From: Dipteris shenzhenensis | Lineage: Eukaryota > Polypodiophyta > Polypodiopsida > Gleicheniales | Strand: one strand, 5' to 3' | DNA length: 64,000 bases | Assembly: GCA_047967505.1 (NCBI GenBank) | Contig: CM106539.1 | Shown: positions 29,937 through 42,500 of the stretch, in pieces | Layout: every line of letters starts with the position of its first letter | Numbering within the stretch: position 1 is the stretch's first letter | Made by a program: the position numbers and the translations under genes | The notes under the pieces: generated by a model | What the model saw: only the letters and a program-made list of their open reading frames with translations | Database searches by the model: none | Told to the model about the DNA's origin: nothing

Positions 29937-32900
29937 GATGGTGAAAATCCTAGCAACACCTTTCCAGATCGTCCTCGCCTGTCTGCACTCCCAAAGGCAA
30001 TGTTGTACTGACTCAACTGCCATGTGACAGTGAGGACAAGTAGGGTCAGCCCCGAACCTGGATCTCCATAGGTTCACTGCAATCCCTCCATGAATAGAAA
30101 GCCAAAAGAAAAGAGTGATCTTCCTATTCCTGAGGGATTTCCAGAGCCTATGCCAAAAGTTCTTCCGCACAACTACAAAAATCTGAAAACTATCCCAATG
30201 TGGTGCTTTGGAGGGCCTCCGACTTGTACTGCTGAGCTGAAATCTCCGGGCATTTATAACTGTGTAGTGAAAGAAGGGGAAGCTCTTCTCTCGGTTCCCC
30301 TCATCAATCCATTCCCACTCCCCTGGGTCCCACTGCAAGAACCTAATAGGGAAACCACCATACAGCTAGAGTCTCCAAGACCCCAGCGCAAGGAGAATAG
30401 GATCAGGGTCAAGATACCACTGTGAGTCCCTTCCCCACTCCATGAATCCTGCAATCCTGACAGGCTGAAAAGAAACCTCCAAAAGAATATCATCAGAAGA
30501 TTTGACAAGTCTGCTGTCTCCCGACTGAACATCAAAGACAAGGGTATCCTCATGTGCATCCTGCAATACAATGATCTGCAACGGAATGCCCATCCTTGAA
30601 AATGCTCCCCACCAAGTGGACTCTGTAAGCGGCATGTCATCTGTATTAATCCACTCTAGCGGAATGGCTACCTATATCTGCTATATCCTGAGTGCACTCC
30701 CTCTGAGGTGGCCAATTGCTAAAAGTCTTTGATCCTCTGGAAGTCTCATAAAGGCTTGCCAAGCGCCTACCATAGAGGCAGGTCCTCTCTCCCATCTAGA
30801 CCACTGCATATAATGTGACACTCCAAGTGGCCTGTCATGATCATCCAAAATCGAGTCATTCCACATGACTAGCTGTCTGTGAATTTCTTCACGAGAGTTG
30901 GGTGGAACTCTGCGAAGTGTGTTTCTGAAGCAGCCCCAAGCCTTCAGAATAACAGCCATGAGAGGGGAAGGGGGAGATTTGAGATGGTCTAAAGTAAAGA
31001 TCTATCTGCTGCTGTCCAACCAATCTCCCCCATGAGAAGGGGCACAAGACTGAATACTGCATGGGAAAAAATCCTTCCAAGGCTCCTGTCCAGACATCAA
31101 TCCACATACTACAAACTTGCAGAGTAAGGCCATACACTGCAAGTTCAGATCAATAATATTGAGACCTCCTTCTCTTGTGGCTAGAATGAGGGTCTTCCAA
31201 GCCACCCTGGCTACAACATCTGAGGTGCCATCTAAACCACTCCATCGAAAGTTCCTAGTAGGTCTCATTAGCTGAGCAATACAACCTCTAGATCCACACC
31301 AACATGAGAAGACAAACCAAGCAATGGCCAATAAGACTTGGTTCACAACCACAACTCTAGATGCAAGATCAAGTCTGGCTGAACTCCAAAAGATGAGTTT
31401 CCTCTTGATACTCTTTAACACGGGAGCAAACTGCTGTGTCGGAGAGATGCCCACCCCAACCTGGCATCCCAGATACTTGACAGCGACTCCCCTCTGAATC
31501 CAAGTGAACCCTATGTCAATCCCCTAGAGTGGAGTGTCCTCATCACTGATCCAAAAACCATTGGATTTTTCCAACTTATGTGTGCACATGCCGCAATGCA
31601 AAACAAATCCAATGCCGTCCTATATGAATTCAGTGTTTGTGGAGTGGTTTCCAAAAAAACAACCGTATCATTTGCCAACTCACTGTCTAAGAGGTCATCC
31701 TCCTGCCTCAGAGGAAGCCTAAGCCCTACAATCCCAGCTTGAGTTGTAATGTAATAGCTCATAGCCTTAGCCACAAAAAGGAATAAAAAGGGGGATAAGG
31801 GGCATCCCTGACGGACTGATTTGGTAATCTGAAACCTGTCCCCTCTAACTCCACCAATAAGAACCTAGCTGTCACAGCTGATTTGTAGAGGGCTAACACC
31901 CCTCTGATCCATGTATCTGAGAAGCCAAAATGAGTAAGTGTGCCCCCCAGAAAGCCCCAATCTACCCTATCATAAGCTTTCTCAAAATCCAAGAGTAGAA
32001 TGGCCAACCTATGTCCATTATGCATGGCCCACCAATCCGAGGCCTCTCAAAATGAGAAGATGTTATCAAAGATGCTCCTGCCATGCACAAAACCTATCTG
32101 CGTATCATGAATAAGATCTGGTAGAAAGGGCTGCAGATGAAGGCTGATAGCTTTAGCTAAGATTTTATACAAGGTACCCAAGATACCTAGCAAGGTAATC
32201 GGTCTCCACTGAGACACTGAATTCCTGCAACACCCTTTTGAAATTAAATGAATGAGGCCCTCCCTAAGTGAGTCTGGCATCTCACCCTAGTCCCATACAC
32301 CCTGTAGGGCTGAGGTAATGTGATCCCCAATCCGATCCCAAAAAGTAATAAAAAATAAGGGAGTAAGTCCATCCGACCCAGGACACTTGCCCTGGTGAAG
32401 GACAGAGAGAGCAGTGCTGAACTCTACGTTGGTGAAGGGTGCATCAAGTGAAACAATCATATCCCATGTCACCAACCCCGGTAAGTGCTGCCAAATAACC
32501 ACTCTAGCATCATCTGTGGCCTGAGTGTCAGGACTTGCTATAAGAAGGGAGGCACAAAAATCAGTGGCAACCTACAAGACGCAATCTAGATCTATCTGAA
32601 GAACTCCGTCTAAGTCAACAAGCTGTGAAACGCTGTCCCTGCTAGGTCTAGGGCCAAGAGTAGAGAAGAACTGCTTGTTGTTGACCCTACCTCCCATCTG
32701 AGTCCAAAATGACTCTCTGCATGAAAGGCATACTCTGCTCTCTGATCTAAGAGTGACTGCTGTTGAGCCCTTACTGCAGCAAGGCGCTCCTAAATCCAAG
32801 GATATGTATGCCTCTTCTGCTCCTCCCTTTGGAGGGCAGCCAACTGCTAGTGAATACCTACCTCATGCCTGAAGATCTCATCCCTCCTGATACGAGCAAC

Positions 32901-33170
32901 TGAAAGATAAAAATCACTAATATTAGAGAGGACTGCATCTAAGTCTTAAGAATAAAGCTGCCCATCCTACAAATGAGATACCCAAGTCCTCAACACTGTC
33001 TCTGTAAGGCCCTCCTCTGTATAAAAAGAATCTGGAATCCTAACACTGGCAGAGTGGCACCTCACATGGGGATCTGAGACCATTAAAACCACTAGAAAAT
33101 GATCCGAAGTGGACACCCCAGCTGCAATGCAAACAGTACCACCTCTGTATATGGCTGAGTGTGAAAAGCA
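29937..33170 (-). pseudogene. LINE-A1 ORF2
   Basis: Endonuclease remnant (33170-32920: VSTSDHF, RIPDSFYTEEGLTETVL), then KCPGSDGLTPLFFITFWDRIG, SQWRPITLLGILGTLYKILAKA, LIHDTQIGFVHGRSIFDN, ILLLDFEKAYDRVDWGFLGG (RT fingers and palm, 32500-31900). The active-site block reads ELANDTVVF near 31670, with Asn in place of the first catalytic Asp. RT thumb (31454-31002) is followed by zf-RVT with WRSRF, CPHC and HCLWEC (30150-29960). Many frame changes. The Asn change alone would abolish polymerase activity. Confidence 0.85.
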
Positions 33171-34420
33171 TTATCTGTCAGGTGAAAACAAATGGGTAAG
33201 AGAAGAAGGGGGTTGTCGTTGCATGACCTCTGCATGAATCTTCATGACCTCAGCCACGACTTTGGCATTGTTCTCAAGTAAGGCACGGGCCTCTAGAGCA
33301 AGGTTCTCCTTAGGTGAGCACTTCTGAACATGATCAGGGGTAGGAGCAATCTCATCTTCACATGGAACTAGGTTAGAAATGTCTCCTGCTTGAAGAGAGA
33401 GATCCGGGGCCCCATCAGTGGTACCCTGAGATACTGGCTCCCCAACTCTGACAGGCACCCAACAGTGGACGACCAACGCAGGACGTATGACTATCTTGTC
33501 CGACCTATAGAAGTACCAGGATGAGAGGCTGATGGTCCTGGCTGTGAAACCGAAGATCTAGCAACGCGTGAGGCTGTAGGAACCGGTCGTGATGAAGGTC
33601 CCGATCGGGTGAAACTATGAGGTGCACCTATGGATCTTTTTGGTCTTTTCTTTTTCCTTGGGCAATCTCTGGCAAAGTGCCCAAGGATCCTATAAATCCT
33701 ACATTGATCTTGTCTCCCTGGAATCTCGACTCTCTATTTGAAAAAGGAGTCATTTGGATGCTGAAGCATAATGTGGTCATCCGAGATGTTAGGGTTAGAG
33801 ACGGTGACCCTAACAGGCGGTACCCCATCGGACCTGACTACCTTTGCTACTAAAGTAGGCATCTCAGGGGGGGGGGGATCTCAGTAACCACTCCAAAGGC
33901 AGCTCCAATGGAATGTAGCAGTCGATGGTACACCTAAGGAAGGCATGGAAATCTGATGAAGAGTGACACCGTTCGACTATCCTCCTCGACATGATCGAAC
34001 CCCAAAGAAAAAGGGGTCAAAAAAATCCTCCTGGAGCCTAGTGCTAACAGGCTAGCCTACAGCACTATACGTGCTACCTCCGAGGAGTAAAAAACAACCT
34101 AGAAGAAACCTCGCCCAAGAAGTCAAACATCTGAGAGGTGCCCTGCGAGGTCTCTAGGTAGAGTGGTGAGCATCCAGTCCCTCGTGTGTAACCTGGAAGG
34201 GTGGGACCCATGGATGCGAGCAAAGAGTGATGTCAAGCTCTCCTGCTTAGTATCTTTTTTGATCTACTGCAACTCGTCTTTTGAGAAAGTGATGGTTTTC
34301 ATGGCCGGTGGAAGCGTGCAGGGATTGGCTAAAGGCTGGGCCATCGTCAATCAAGGTGTGAAGGTCGACTCGAACACAAAAAAATTCTCCGTCCGACCAA
34401 CATCGCTTCTAGGAATGGCT
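33171..34420 (-). pseudogene. LINE-A1 ORF1
   Basis: Homologous to LINE-A2 ORF1. On minus it has the HPSR...RDWML-like segment near 34190-34150, and the knuckle at about 33690-33650 reads CRIYRILGHFARDCP, with one Cys of the CCHC set replaced by Tyr. The C-terminal acidic part at 33476-33171 is open for 101 residues. The junction to ORF2 is deleted. Confidence 0.65.
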
Positions 34421-34439
34421 AGGAAAGAAGAGGATAGCA

Positions 34440-34720
34440 GGGAGGGAGAGGGAGAGGGTGAAGGCGAGAAAGGGCAGCAAGGGGGGAGAGGGAGAGGGAG
34501 AAGGGGGCAGTAAGAGGGAGAGAGTGAGGGAAAGGGAAGGAGGGGGGCAGTAGGTAGGGAGAGGAGAGGGTGTACGGAGGGAAGGGGGAGGAGAGGGTAG
34601 GGAGAGTGTAGGAGGAGACTAGGAGGAGAGGCTAGGGAAGGAGAGGGTAGGCAGAGAGGAAGAAGGGGCTAGGGAGGAGAGGGTAGGGCAGAGAGGGTGG
34701 GGCCCGATGGGTGTATGAGA
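34440..34720 (-). promoter_or_regulatory. polypyrimidine 5'UTR of LINE-A1
   Basis: On plus this is GGGAGAGGGAGAGGGAGAAG-like, that is CT-rich on the LINE's sense strand, as in LINE-A2. Shorter than the A2 tract. Confidence 0.55.
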
Positions 34721-34929
34721 CTTTAAGAAACCTAATACAACAAGATGAAAGGGTGGAGCTACTGAAACGAGCATCATCACCCATGCTAGGTGCTAAGTGT
34801 TACATAGTCATAAAAAGCATCAATACTATATAGTCGTACATCAATATCATTTATATCATCAACATCATCATCATCATGTCAAATCAAATCCAATGTCAAG
34901 TTTGGTCAGGTATATATAGTAGATACTAG
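34721..34929. other. AT-rich spacer with (ATC)n
   Basis: Contains an imperfect ATC microsatellite (about 34843-34877). Nothing else was recognised. Confidence 0.4.
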
Positions 34930-35371
34930 AGGTCCCTCGAAGGGAGGTCATGAAGGACCCAGTGGCTAGTGAGGCTATGGTGGTATAAGATCAGAGATAG
35001 AGCATTGGTGGCTATCCGTGTATGTGGTCTAGCGTGGCCTCCAGGCTGCGGCTCTACGTCTGACAAGGGCCATGGTAACTACTATAGGTCGAGTAGGTTG
35101 CGTTTGGGCCTAAACATCAAAGAGATATCTCCATACATGATCTGTGCATCCTCCCTCTATTGGGTGCATCGTGTCGTTGGCTCTAGATCTCTACCTCGCC
35201 AACTCTCCGTGGAAGAGTGATCTGTGCGACTTGGCTGGATCATGCTTTGAGATGGGCCTATTTGTGTCCCCTATCCCTGTCTTTGTAATTTGAGTAGGCG
35301 CTCTCGATGTGCCTAACTGCCTCATGGATAATGGCAGCTAAGCATCTCTGATCGAGAGAGAGAGAGAAGCA
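34930..35371 (+). repeat. LINE-D 3' region ending in (GA)n, copy 2
   Basis: Plus-strand relative of 10749-11195 on minus, ending in GA repeats at 35354-35371. The two copies lie in inverted orientation on either side of nested stack 1. No coding part is attached here, consistent with a 5'-truncated copy. Confidence 0.65.
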
Positions 35372-35555
35372 TTCTACCACCTACAAAAGGCCCAAAAGGC
35401 CTATGAATTCCTCTCCCACTCCTTTCCTATCCTCTCTCTACCTAAATCTTTCTCTTTTTATATTAGGGGATAAAGGATCTTTATTGGTTTTGAGTTAGTC
35501 TTCCACCCTTGATTGGCGAATGGCATCTATTTATTCAGTCAATTCTTGCCCACTT
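35372..35555 (+). mobile_element. LINE-A4, left part (5'UTR and ORF1 start)
   Basis: A CT-rich tract (35411-35460) is followed by CCTTGATTGGCGAATGGCATC, which aligns with CCTCGATTGGCGATGGATATTC at the start of LINE-A2 ORF1. The alignment continues across LINE-B1 at 50714. The left boundary is uncertain. Confidence 0.7.
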
Positions 35556-35563
35556 TTTTTTTT

Positions 35564-37656
35564 GGCTGAAAAAATAGTGCTAATTATATTACTTCGAAAA
35601 CAAGATACATGAGGTTAGCTTTGCAGTTGATGGGCTGCGTTCACAAATTGGACGCAGCCCAAAAGGTAACAAAAAAGTAAAGCTCTCTCTCATGGAGGGA
35701 TCAGGTGAGTGTGAATGAACAGCCAGAGAGGTGGTGAGTAGCGCCACTGAAGGCCTTGCGAAGTATGCTCGAAGAAGAGGCCCTGTGTGTCCCAAACACG
35801 GAGGAAACGTCTCTGCTTCTCCCGGCCAGCCCGGGAGTCTCCCTGTATCTAGTCCCACTGGTCTCTGAGGGTGTGTATAATCTCACTCCAGATGTCAGTC
35901 ATGATCTGGGCAGTCAAAAGGAAGGTGCCACCGAGGATCTACACGCAGCGCAAGGTCCAAATGTGCCAACCTGTGATGCTGCTAATAATCTCTCAGACTG
36001 GCTGCCTCTCTTGAGATCCTGTGCCAGCCTCTGCCAAGTGCGGCGAAAGGCTCTCGAGCGGCCCCCACGTCCCCTGTGTGATAAGGAACGTGGGGTCCTG
36101 CGGACATGCCTCGACCAAGTGATGAAAACCAGGTGCAGTGCTGCACTAGCAGAATGGGCCCCAAGTGATCAAACCTAACTCCGATGCTGCGCGAGTAAGG
36201 ATCCCGAAGGTCCACCTCCACACTTCTTGGGCATGAGTGCAGCTCCATAGGCAGTGTTTTGGTGACTCCTCGTCCTCATGATAGATCTGACAATGTCCAT
36301 CCTGACCTATCTGCCGCAACCAGCTCCCCACTAGAAGACCTTTGTGGGCGAGAAGCCAAAGGAAGTAGAAGATCTTCCGTGGCTGCCAGCTCTCCCACAA
36401 GGCCTTCCAAAAGGCCTGCAAAAATAACCTGGAGATACCCTGAGCATACCAACTGGGCCGCTAGTGGGAGGGCGGCTCTGCATCCTCACAATCTCTGGCC
36501 ATCTCCACTCTCTTGGGTCCCAATCAAGCTCTGACAAGGCCCGCCCCTCCCAGAGCCAGAGTCGCCATAACTGCAGCTGATCCTGCTCTATACTGGGATC
36601 GGTCTGCCAAACCTTCCCCATGAGGCCTATGACCCGAACCCTCTGCCATGGGAGTAGGGGGTCGATGAGCACATCCTCTCTCTTGAGTCGGCCGTCCCCC
36701 ATAACCGCGAAGAAGGAAACAGAGGTGTCGTCCATCCGACCACCAGTGGGATGCCACGGGGGGTGAACTGTCCCAACCAACGGTCATCACCAGGCATGAG
36801 GATTTGAATCTCGGGTGGAACCAACCAATCAGCTGGAATCGCTCCGTCTATCTCCGTGCGTCTCGCCTGAGCTCCATGGGCACCTCCAACTGTGACTGCT
36901 GGATCAGCGGTCTCCAAGTGTCTGTACGTGTCTCTCCAAACTCGAAGGGACCGGACTGGCCCCCGCATCCAGTCGTCCCACCTGCTGTGTGATCTCTCCC
37001 CCAGCTGAAGGCCCTTGGCATCTCTGACCTGACCGTTCCAGATGAGCGGCTGGCGATTGATCTCCTCCTGACAGCTAGGAGGGGACTATATGAGACTCAG
37101 GTGGAGCCGCCTCCAAACCATGAGGAGGCTACGAACGAGTGGGGAGCGGGGCTGAGTGAGCGGGGCGGAAGTGAAGATCCACCTGAGGGACGGTAGCCAC
37201 TCTCCACCTCGGTGCGGGACACAAGAACCGACCCCCTGCTGAAGTAACATCTTCCATGTTTGCCCCCCCGGGGTCAAACCGCGGATAACTAACTTGCCCA
37301 GTAGGGCCTGACTCTGAAGCTCTAGATCGATGACCCCCAGGCCACCCTCAGCCTGCAGAAGAATGACTGTCTGCCAGGCAACCCTAGCTCTGGTATCTCT
37401 GAGACCATCCCTCCCGGACCACAGGAAGTTCCGAACCAACATCCTAAGCTGTGCCATGCTGGATCTCGAGAAACACCAACAAGAAGCCACATACCAAGTG
37501 GTGGCTAGGAGGACCTGGTTGACTACCAGAGCATGACCTGCAAGAGAGAGCTTAGCAGTGCTCCACAAAGCCAGCTTCTGTCGAATGGAATCTAGCACCG
37601 GGAGAAACTGCTGAGCTGGCATGATATCTAGGCCGACCTGAAAGCCGAGATATCTA
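35564..37656 (-). pseudogene. LINE-B1 ORF2 C-terminal half
   Basis: The frame resumes after Cop1 with RYLGFQVGLDIMPAQQF, LALWSTAKLSLAGHALVVNQVLLA and MLVRNFLWSGRDGL (RT thumb and connection, 37656-37086). A linker follows, then zf-RVT at 36421-36146 with FYFLWLLAHKGLLVGSWL and PKHCLWSCTHAQEVW. The first Cys pair of the finger appears as C..Y, one Cys lost. Frameshifts at about 37030, 36500 and 36000. Confidence 0.8.
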
Positions 37657-37957
37657 TGTTGAGATATCAAGCTCTACCCCCGATATATCTCCTGGATGAC
37701 TATCATTTATGTCACCGCCTATGTTAGTTGTACTCGTGGTGTAGTTAGACTACCACGTATGTTTTTGGTTTGGGTTCAAATATGAACCACGTATTCTAGG
37801 ATTTGACATATAGGGTATTTCCCTCTTCTATTGTATTATTGTTGTCGTGTGCAAAAGTGAAGAAAGGCTTCACCCTCCAACCTTGTGTCCTCTCTCTTTT
37901 GTGTGTTGTGAAGAAAGCTGAACTTGAGTCTCCTATCTCTCTCCCTTATTCTTTACA
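37657..37957 (+). repeat. Cop1 5' LTR
   Basis: 301 bp, mate of 42848-43148 with one visible substitution. Confidence 0.95.
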
Positions 37958-37969
37958 TGGTATCAGAGC

Positions 37970-38535
37970 CTTGTTCGTGGTAAGGAGCTCAAGAAAGCAA
38001 GCCAAGTTTGTGGTGTCCTGGTAAGAGGACCAGTGTTGCTTTCCTATTTCGAGTTTGGGAGCAAATCTCTACAGGTAGCACAGCCAGAAGTGCAGGAGTG
38101 CACTGTTTCAGATTGACAGGCCCTTTGCGGTGTGGCGAGAGTGCAGTATATGCTGCAGGAGTGGGCGAAGCCCTTGGTGACTTTATTTTTTTGATTTGAG
38201 GCTATTTCGGGGCCCGTTTTGAAGGTGCAAGTTCTTCGCAGGCACTCAGAAAAAGGCCCTGTTTTTCGCTGTGCGACCACTGCGCGGCTAGTCGGTGGAA
38301 AGGTGCCACAGAAATTGCATCGTATGCCTGTGTGCAGAGATATTGGGAGTTGCAGATTCATGCCTGTTGCCTGTTGATGCAAAATCGTCACTAGGAAGTG
38401 ACTGTGTGGTGAAATACCACTTTCGTCAGTGTTGCAGATCTGCCCCTGTGAGGCTTTTTGCAGAAGTTTTGCTATTTGCCCTTGTGAGGCATTTGCTGTG
38501 TTTACAGGTTGCTGTTGCAATTCGTGATTTGTAAA
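37970..38535 (+). other. Cop1 leader
   Basis: 566 bp between primer site and gag. About the first 240 bases recur in Cop5 at 63598-63825. Confidence 0.7.
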
Positions 38536-39576
38536 ATGTCTGAGAATCTGTCTACCATTGTCAGTGAGAAGCTTGACAAGAACAACTTCCAAGCATGGAA
38601 GTTCAGGATGACAAACTTCCTTATGGGAAAGGGAGTTTGGGAGTACATCAGTGGTGAAACTGCAGAACCAGTTTTGGGTACTGCTCCCACTCCTGTTGAA
38701 TTGAAGGCCTTTAAAGAATGGCATGAAAAAGCCAGAAAATGCCTGTATTGGCTGTCTGTTAGCATTTCAGATTCTATGATTGTGCATATACAGGATGTAG
38801 AGACGCCTAAGGAGGCATGGGATACATTGGTGAAGCTGTATAGCACAAATACCAAAGCATGAAAGATGCAGCTAAAGCAGGAGTTGCACAATGTGCAAAG
38901 GAAAAATCTGAATATAAATGAGTATTCCTTGAAGGTGAAAGGCCTTGCAGATTCTCTTGCCTCCATTGGAGCATCTGTTGATGATGAGGACTTAGTGTCT
39001 GTGACCTTGAATGGTCTTGGGAAAGATTATGCACAGTTTCGGACATCCATTGGAGTCCGTGAAACATTTCCTGATTTTCAGGAACTTATTGCTCTCTTGC
39101 TGAGTGAAGAGCAAAGGAATGGTGGTTCAGCCACCTCAACTTCTCAAGAGACTGCTTTCTACTCGAATACAGGTAGAGGCAGGGGTAGAGGAAGAGGCCG
39201 TTTTGGTGGCCGTGCAGGAAATCAGAACCAACAGCAACAACAGGAAAACCAGTTCTATGGAGGAGGACGTGGTAGTTCTAGAGGCAGGGGGAGCCAAAGA
39301 GGCCGTGGTTCATGGCAAAGGAACCAGCAAGTAAATAGCAGCACAGAATGCTATTATTGTGGAAAGCCTGGACACAAGGAGAATACATGCTATAAAAAGC
39401 AGAATGACATCAAAAGTGGGAAGTTGCAGCAAAGCAACTATGCATCATCAAGTGGGCATGGTGACGACAGAAATGAGCACCTTTTTGTGATGCAGCATAT
39501 GGTTAACTTTATGTCAGGAGATGCTACAGCTTGCAATGATGTTTGGTATGTTGATTCAGGTGCCTCTAACACATGA
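38536..39576 (+). pseudogene. gag: Cop1 Gag and protease start
   Basis: I chose ATG 38536 (MSENLSTIVSEKLDKNNF); an ATG nine codons upstream is possible. Copia-type Gag: NNFQAWKFRMTNFLMGKGVW, ETPKEAWDTLVKLYS, then an in-frame TGA at 38860-38862, then MQLKQELHNVQRK, DDEDLVSVTLNGLGKDY. An RGRGRGRG-rich basic stretch and one CCHC knuckle CYYCGKPGHKENTC (about 39350-39390) follow. The frame runs directly into the protease motif WYVDSGAS and stops at 39574 from a one-base loss. Gag and Pol were therefore originally one frame. Confidence 0.9.
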
Positions 39577-42500
39577 CCAGTCATGGTGAGTGGTTTCATG
39601 ATGTTAGAAATTTGGATAAGCCAGGTTATGTTGAAACAGGTGATGATACTGCGCACCCAATTACGCAGGTTGGTAAAGTGCCATTGGCTATGCAGGATGG
39701 CAAAACGAAGTACTTGGCAGATGTACTTCATGTTCCAAAAATCACTAAGAACCTGGTTTCAGTTGGCCAGATGGTTGAGCAAGGTCTGCAGGTTAGATTT
39801 AATCCTGATGGATGCTTTGTTGAGGACTTGAAAAATAAGTGCCGCTTGGTTGCGAAAGGCAACAAAAATGGCAGAATGTTCACCTTGGATGTTGATATGC
39901 CTGAGGTGAAAGCTGCTATGTTTGCGCATGGGAGAGGTGTCATTGCAGATATTGAGATATGGCACAAGTGCATTGGGCACGTGAATATACAAAGGCTGAA
40001 ATCTATGCAAACGAAAAACATTGTTGCAGGTTTGCCTAAATTCAGAGTTGAGGGAATGCAAAAGGTATGTGAAGCATGCCAAATGGGTAAGCAGGCCAGA
40101 CATGCATTTCCCAAAAATGCTAAGGTGAGCAGAAGACCTTTGGAAGTGATCCATTCAGATGTTTGGACAACCAAAGCTGCTTCTATTGGTGGATGCCATT
40201 ATTATGTGACGTTTATTGATGACTACACTAGGAAGGTGTGGATTTATTTTATGAAGCACAAAAGTGAAGTGTTCAGCCATTTCAAGGCTTTTAAGGCCAT
40301 GGTTGAAAAAGAGAAAGGTGTGCATATTAAAGTGCTAAGATCTGATGGAGGGGGAGAGTACTTTTCAGAAGAATTTTGTGAATATCTGAAAGAACAGGGA
40401 ATTCAAAGGAAGTACTCATGCAGGTCTACCCCTCAGCAGAATGGGGTTGCAGAAAGGAAGAACAGGCATATTACAGAAGTAGGACGGGCGATCCTAAATG
40501 AGAAAAACATGCCTGATTATTTTTGGGCTGAAGCAGTAGCAACTACTGTTTATATTATGAACAGAACCCCCACTGCAGCTGTCCATGGCATGATGCCTGA
40601 AGAAATGTATACAGGCCAAAAACCAGATATTTCTCACTTGAAGGTATTTGGTTGCATAGCTTATGTTCATGTTCCTGATGAGAAGAGAACAAAGCTGGAT
40701 CCAAAGGCAGAAAAATGCATCTTTATTGGATATGCTCTGCACCAAAAAGGGTATCGCTGTTATAACCCTTCCACCCGCAAAATGCAAGTGAGCAGAGATG
40801 TTGTTTTTGATGAAATGAGCAGCTGGTATGCACCAACTGTTATGGTAGGAGATGCAGATGCAGGAAATGGGAATGCTGCAATAAATGCAGAGCAGCAATC
40901 TCAAGCCTTGAGTGGACCCAGAGAGTCCTCTACTAGTGGATCTAATGCATGGACAGGGAGATTGAGATCTAGTGAATCGTCACATGGCAGCCCTGATAGT
41001 GTTGTGCAGGTATCACATAAGGGAAAAGAAAAAGTAGACCATGCTCCAGTGTTTGATGTGTCTGCTAGTAGCTCTCATGTTGATGGAGAGTCAAGCGGCT
41101 CTGAAATGAGCCTTGATGAGGAACTTGGGATTCCGTCTGTTGTTACACCTGGTGCAAGGAAAAGCAGGCATGATTTAAAGACTCCTGCAACTGATCCAGT
41201 TGTACGGAGGTCCACTCGTATTAAGTATCCAGTTGACAGGCTGAGATATGATGGGTATACAGCACATCACTATGCTTATATGGTCAAGGTTCTAGAGGAG
41301 CCAGAGCCCACATGTTTTGAGGATGCAGTAGGGCATAAAAATTGGGAAGCAACTATGGACGAAGAGATGGCTGCCTTGGATGCAAACCACACTTGGGATT
41401 TGATGCCTTTGCCTCATGATAAGAAGGCTATTGGCTGCAAGTGGGTTTACAAAGTAAAACACAATGCTGATGGGTCTGTTAGCAGGTACAAGGCAAGATT
41501 GGTTGCCAAAGGTTTTGCGCAGACATATGGAATTGACTATGAGGAAACTTTCAGCCCAGTTGCAAGGATGGCAACCGTGAGAGCAGTAATTGCTATGGCT
41601 ACTGCAAAGGGATGGTCTTTGCATCAGATGGATGTGAAAAATGCCTTCTTGCATGGTGATTTGCAGGAAGAGGTTTATATGATGCAGCCAGAAGGTTATG
41701 AGGATAATTCACAACCCGATTTTGTATGCAGGTTGCGCAAAGCCTTGTATGGCTTAAAACAGGCGCCGAGGGCATGGTTAGACAAGATAGGGCAATATCT
41801 TGTCACTATTGGATTTCAGATTTCCAATTCAGATTTTTCACTTTATGTGAAAAGGACAAACAGAGGGATTGTGCTTATAGTCATCTATGTTGATGACTTG
41901 ATTATTACAGGTGATAGTGATGCAGACATTAATGAAGTGAAGCTGCTGTTGAAGCAGAAATTTGAGATGAAGGATTTGGGAGAGCTGCGTTACTTCTTGG
42001 GCATTGAGGTTATTAGATCCCCGAGTGGGATATGGCTGTTGCAAAGGCAATACGGTTTGGACATGCTGTCCAAATATGGGATGACAGGCTGTAAGCCTAT
42101 CTCTGTTCCATTGGAGCAGAATGTGAAGCTCAATGCAGAGACAGGTGAGCTTCTTGAAGATATTACTATGTACAGGCGCATAGTAGGTAGCTTGATTTAC
42201 ATGACTATAACCAGACCAGATTTGAGCTATGCTGTGGGGCTGGTGAGTCAGTTTATGCAGGCACCGAGGAAGCCACATTTGGATGCGGCTAGGCGCATAC
42301 TGCGGTATGTGAAGTCCACATTGCATTATGGACTGTTTTATGAAGCTGGGTGTGCATTACAGGTACATGGATACACAGATGCTGACTGGGCTGGTAGTGT
42401 CTCAGACAGGAGATCTACTAGTGGTTTTATGTTTTCCCTTGGGAGTGGTGCCATCAGTTGGAGCAGCAAGAAGCAGCCAACAGTTGCCTTGTCGAGCAGA

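Larger units (their letters stand above)
29937..34720 (-). mobile_element. LINE-A1, 5' part (split by LINE-A2)
   Basis: On minus, from right to left: polypyrimidine 5'UTR (about 34720-34440), ORF1 (about 34400-33170) and ORF2 from mid-endonuclease to zf-RVT. It breaks at 29937 in the middle of zf-RVT and resumes at 12198. Joined length is about 5.4 kb. The 5' end is approximate and I found no convincing TSD for this outer element. Confidence 0.85.

Noticed and set aside
34930-35371. tRNA-derived SINE
   Set aside because: GA-tailed repeat of suitable length, but I could not find convincing A and B boxes of a pol III promoter.
39728-42326. Minus-strand frames antisense to Cop1 pol
   Set aside because: Shadows of the intact plus-strand pol gene; no domain of their own.
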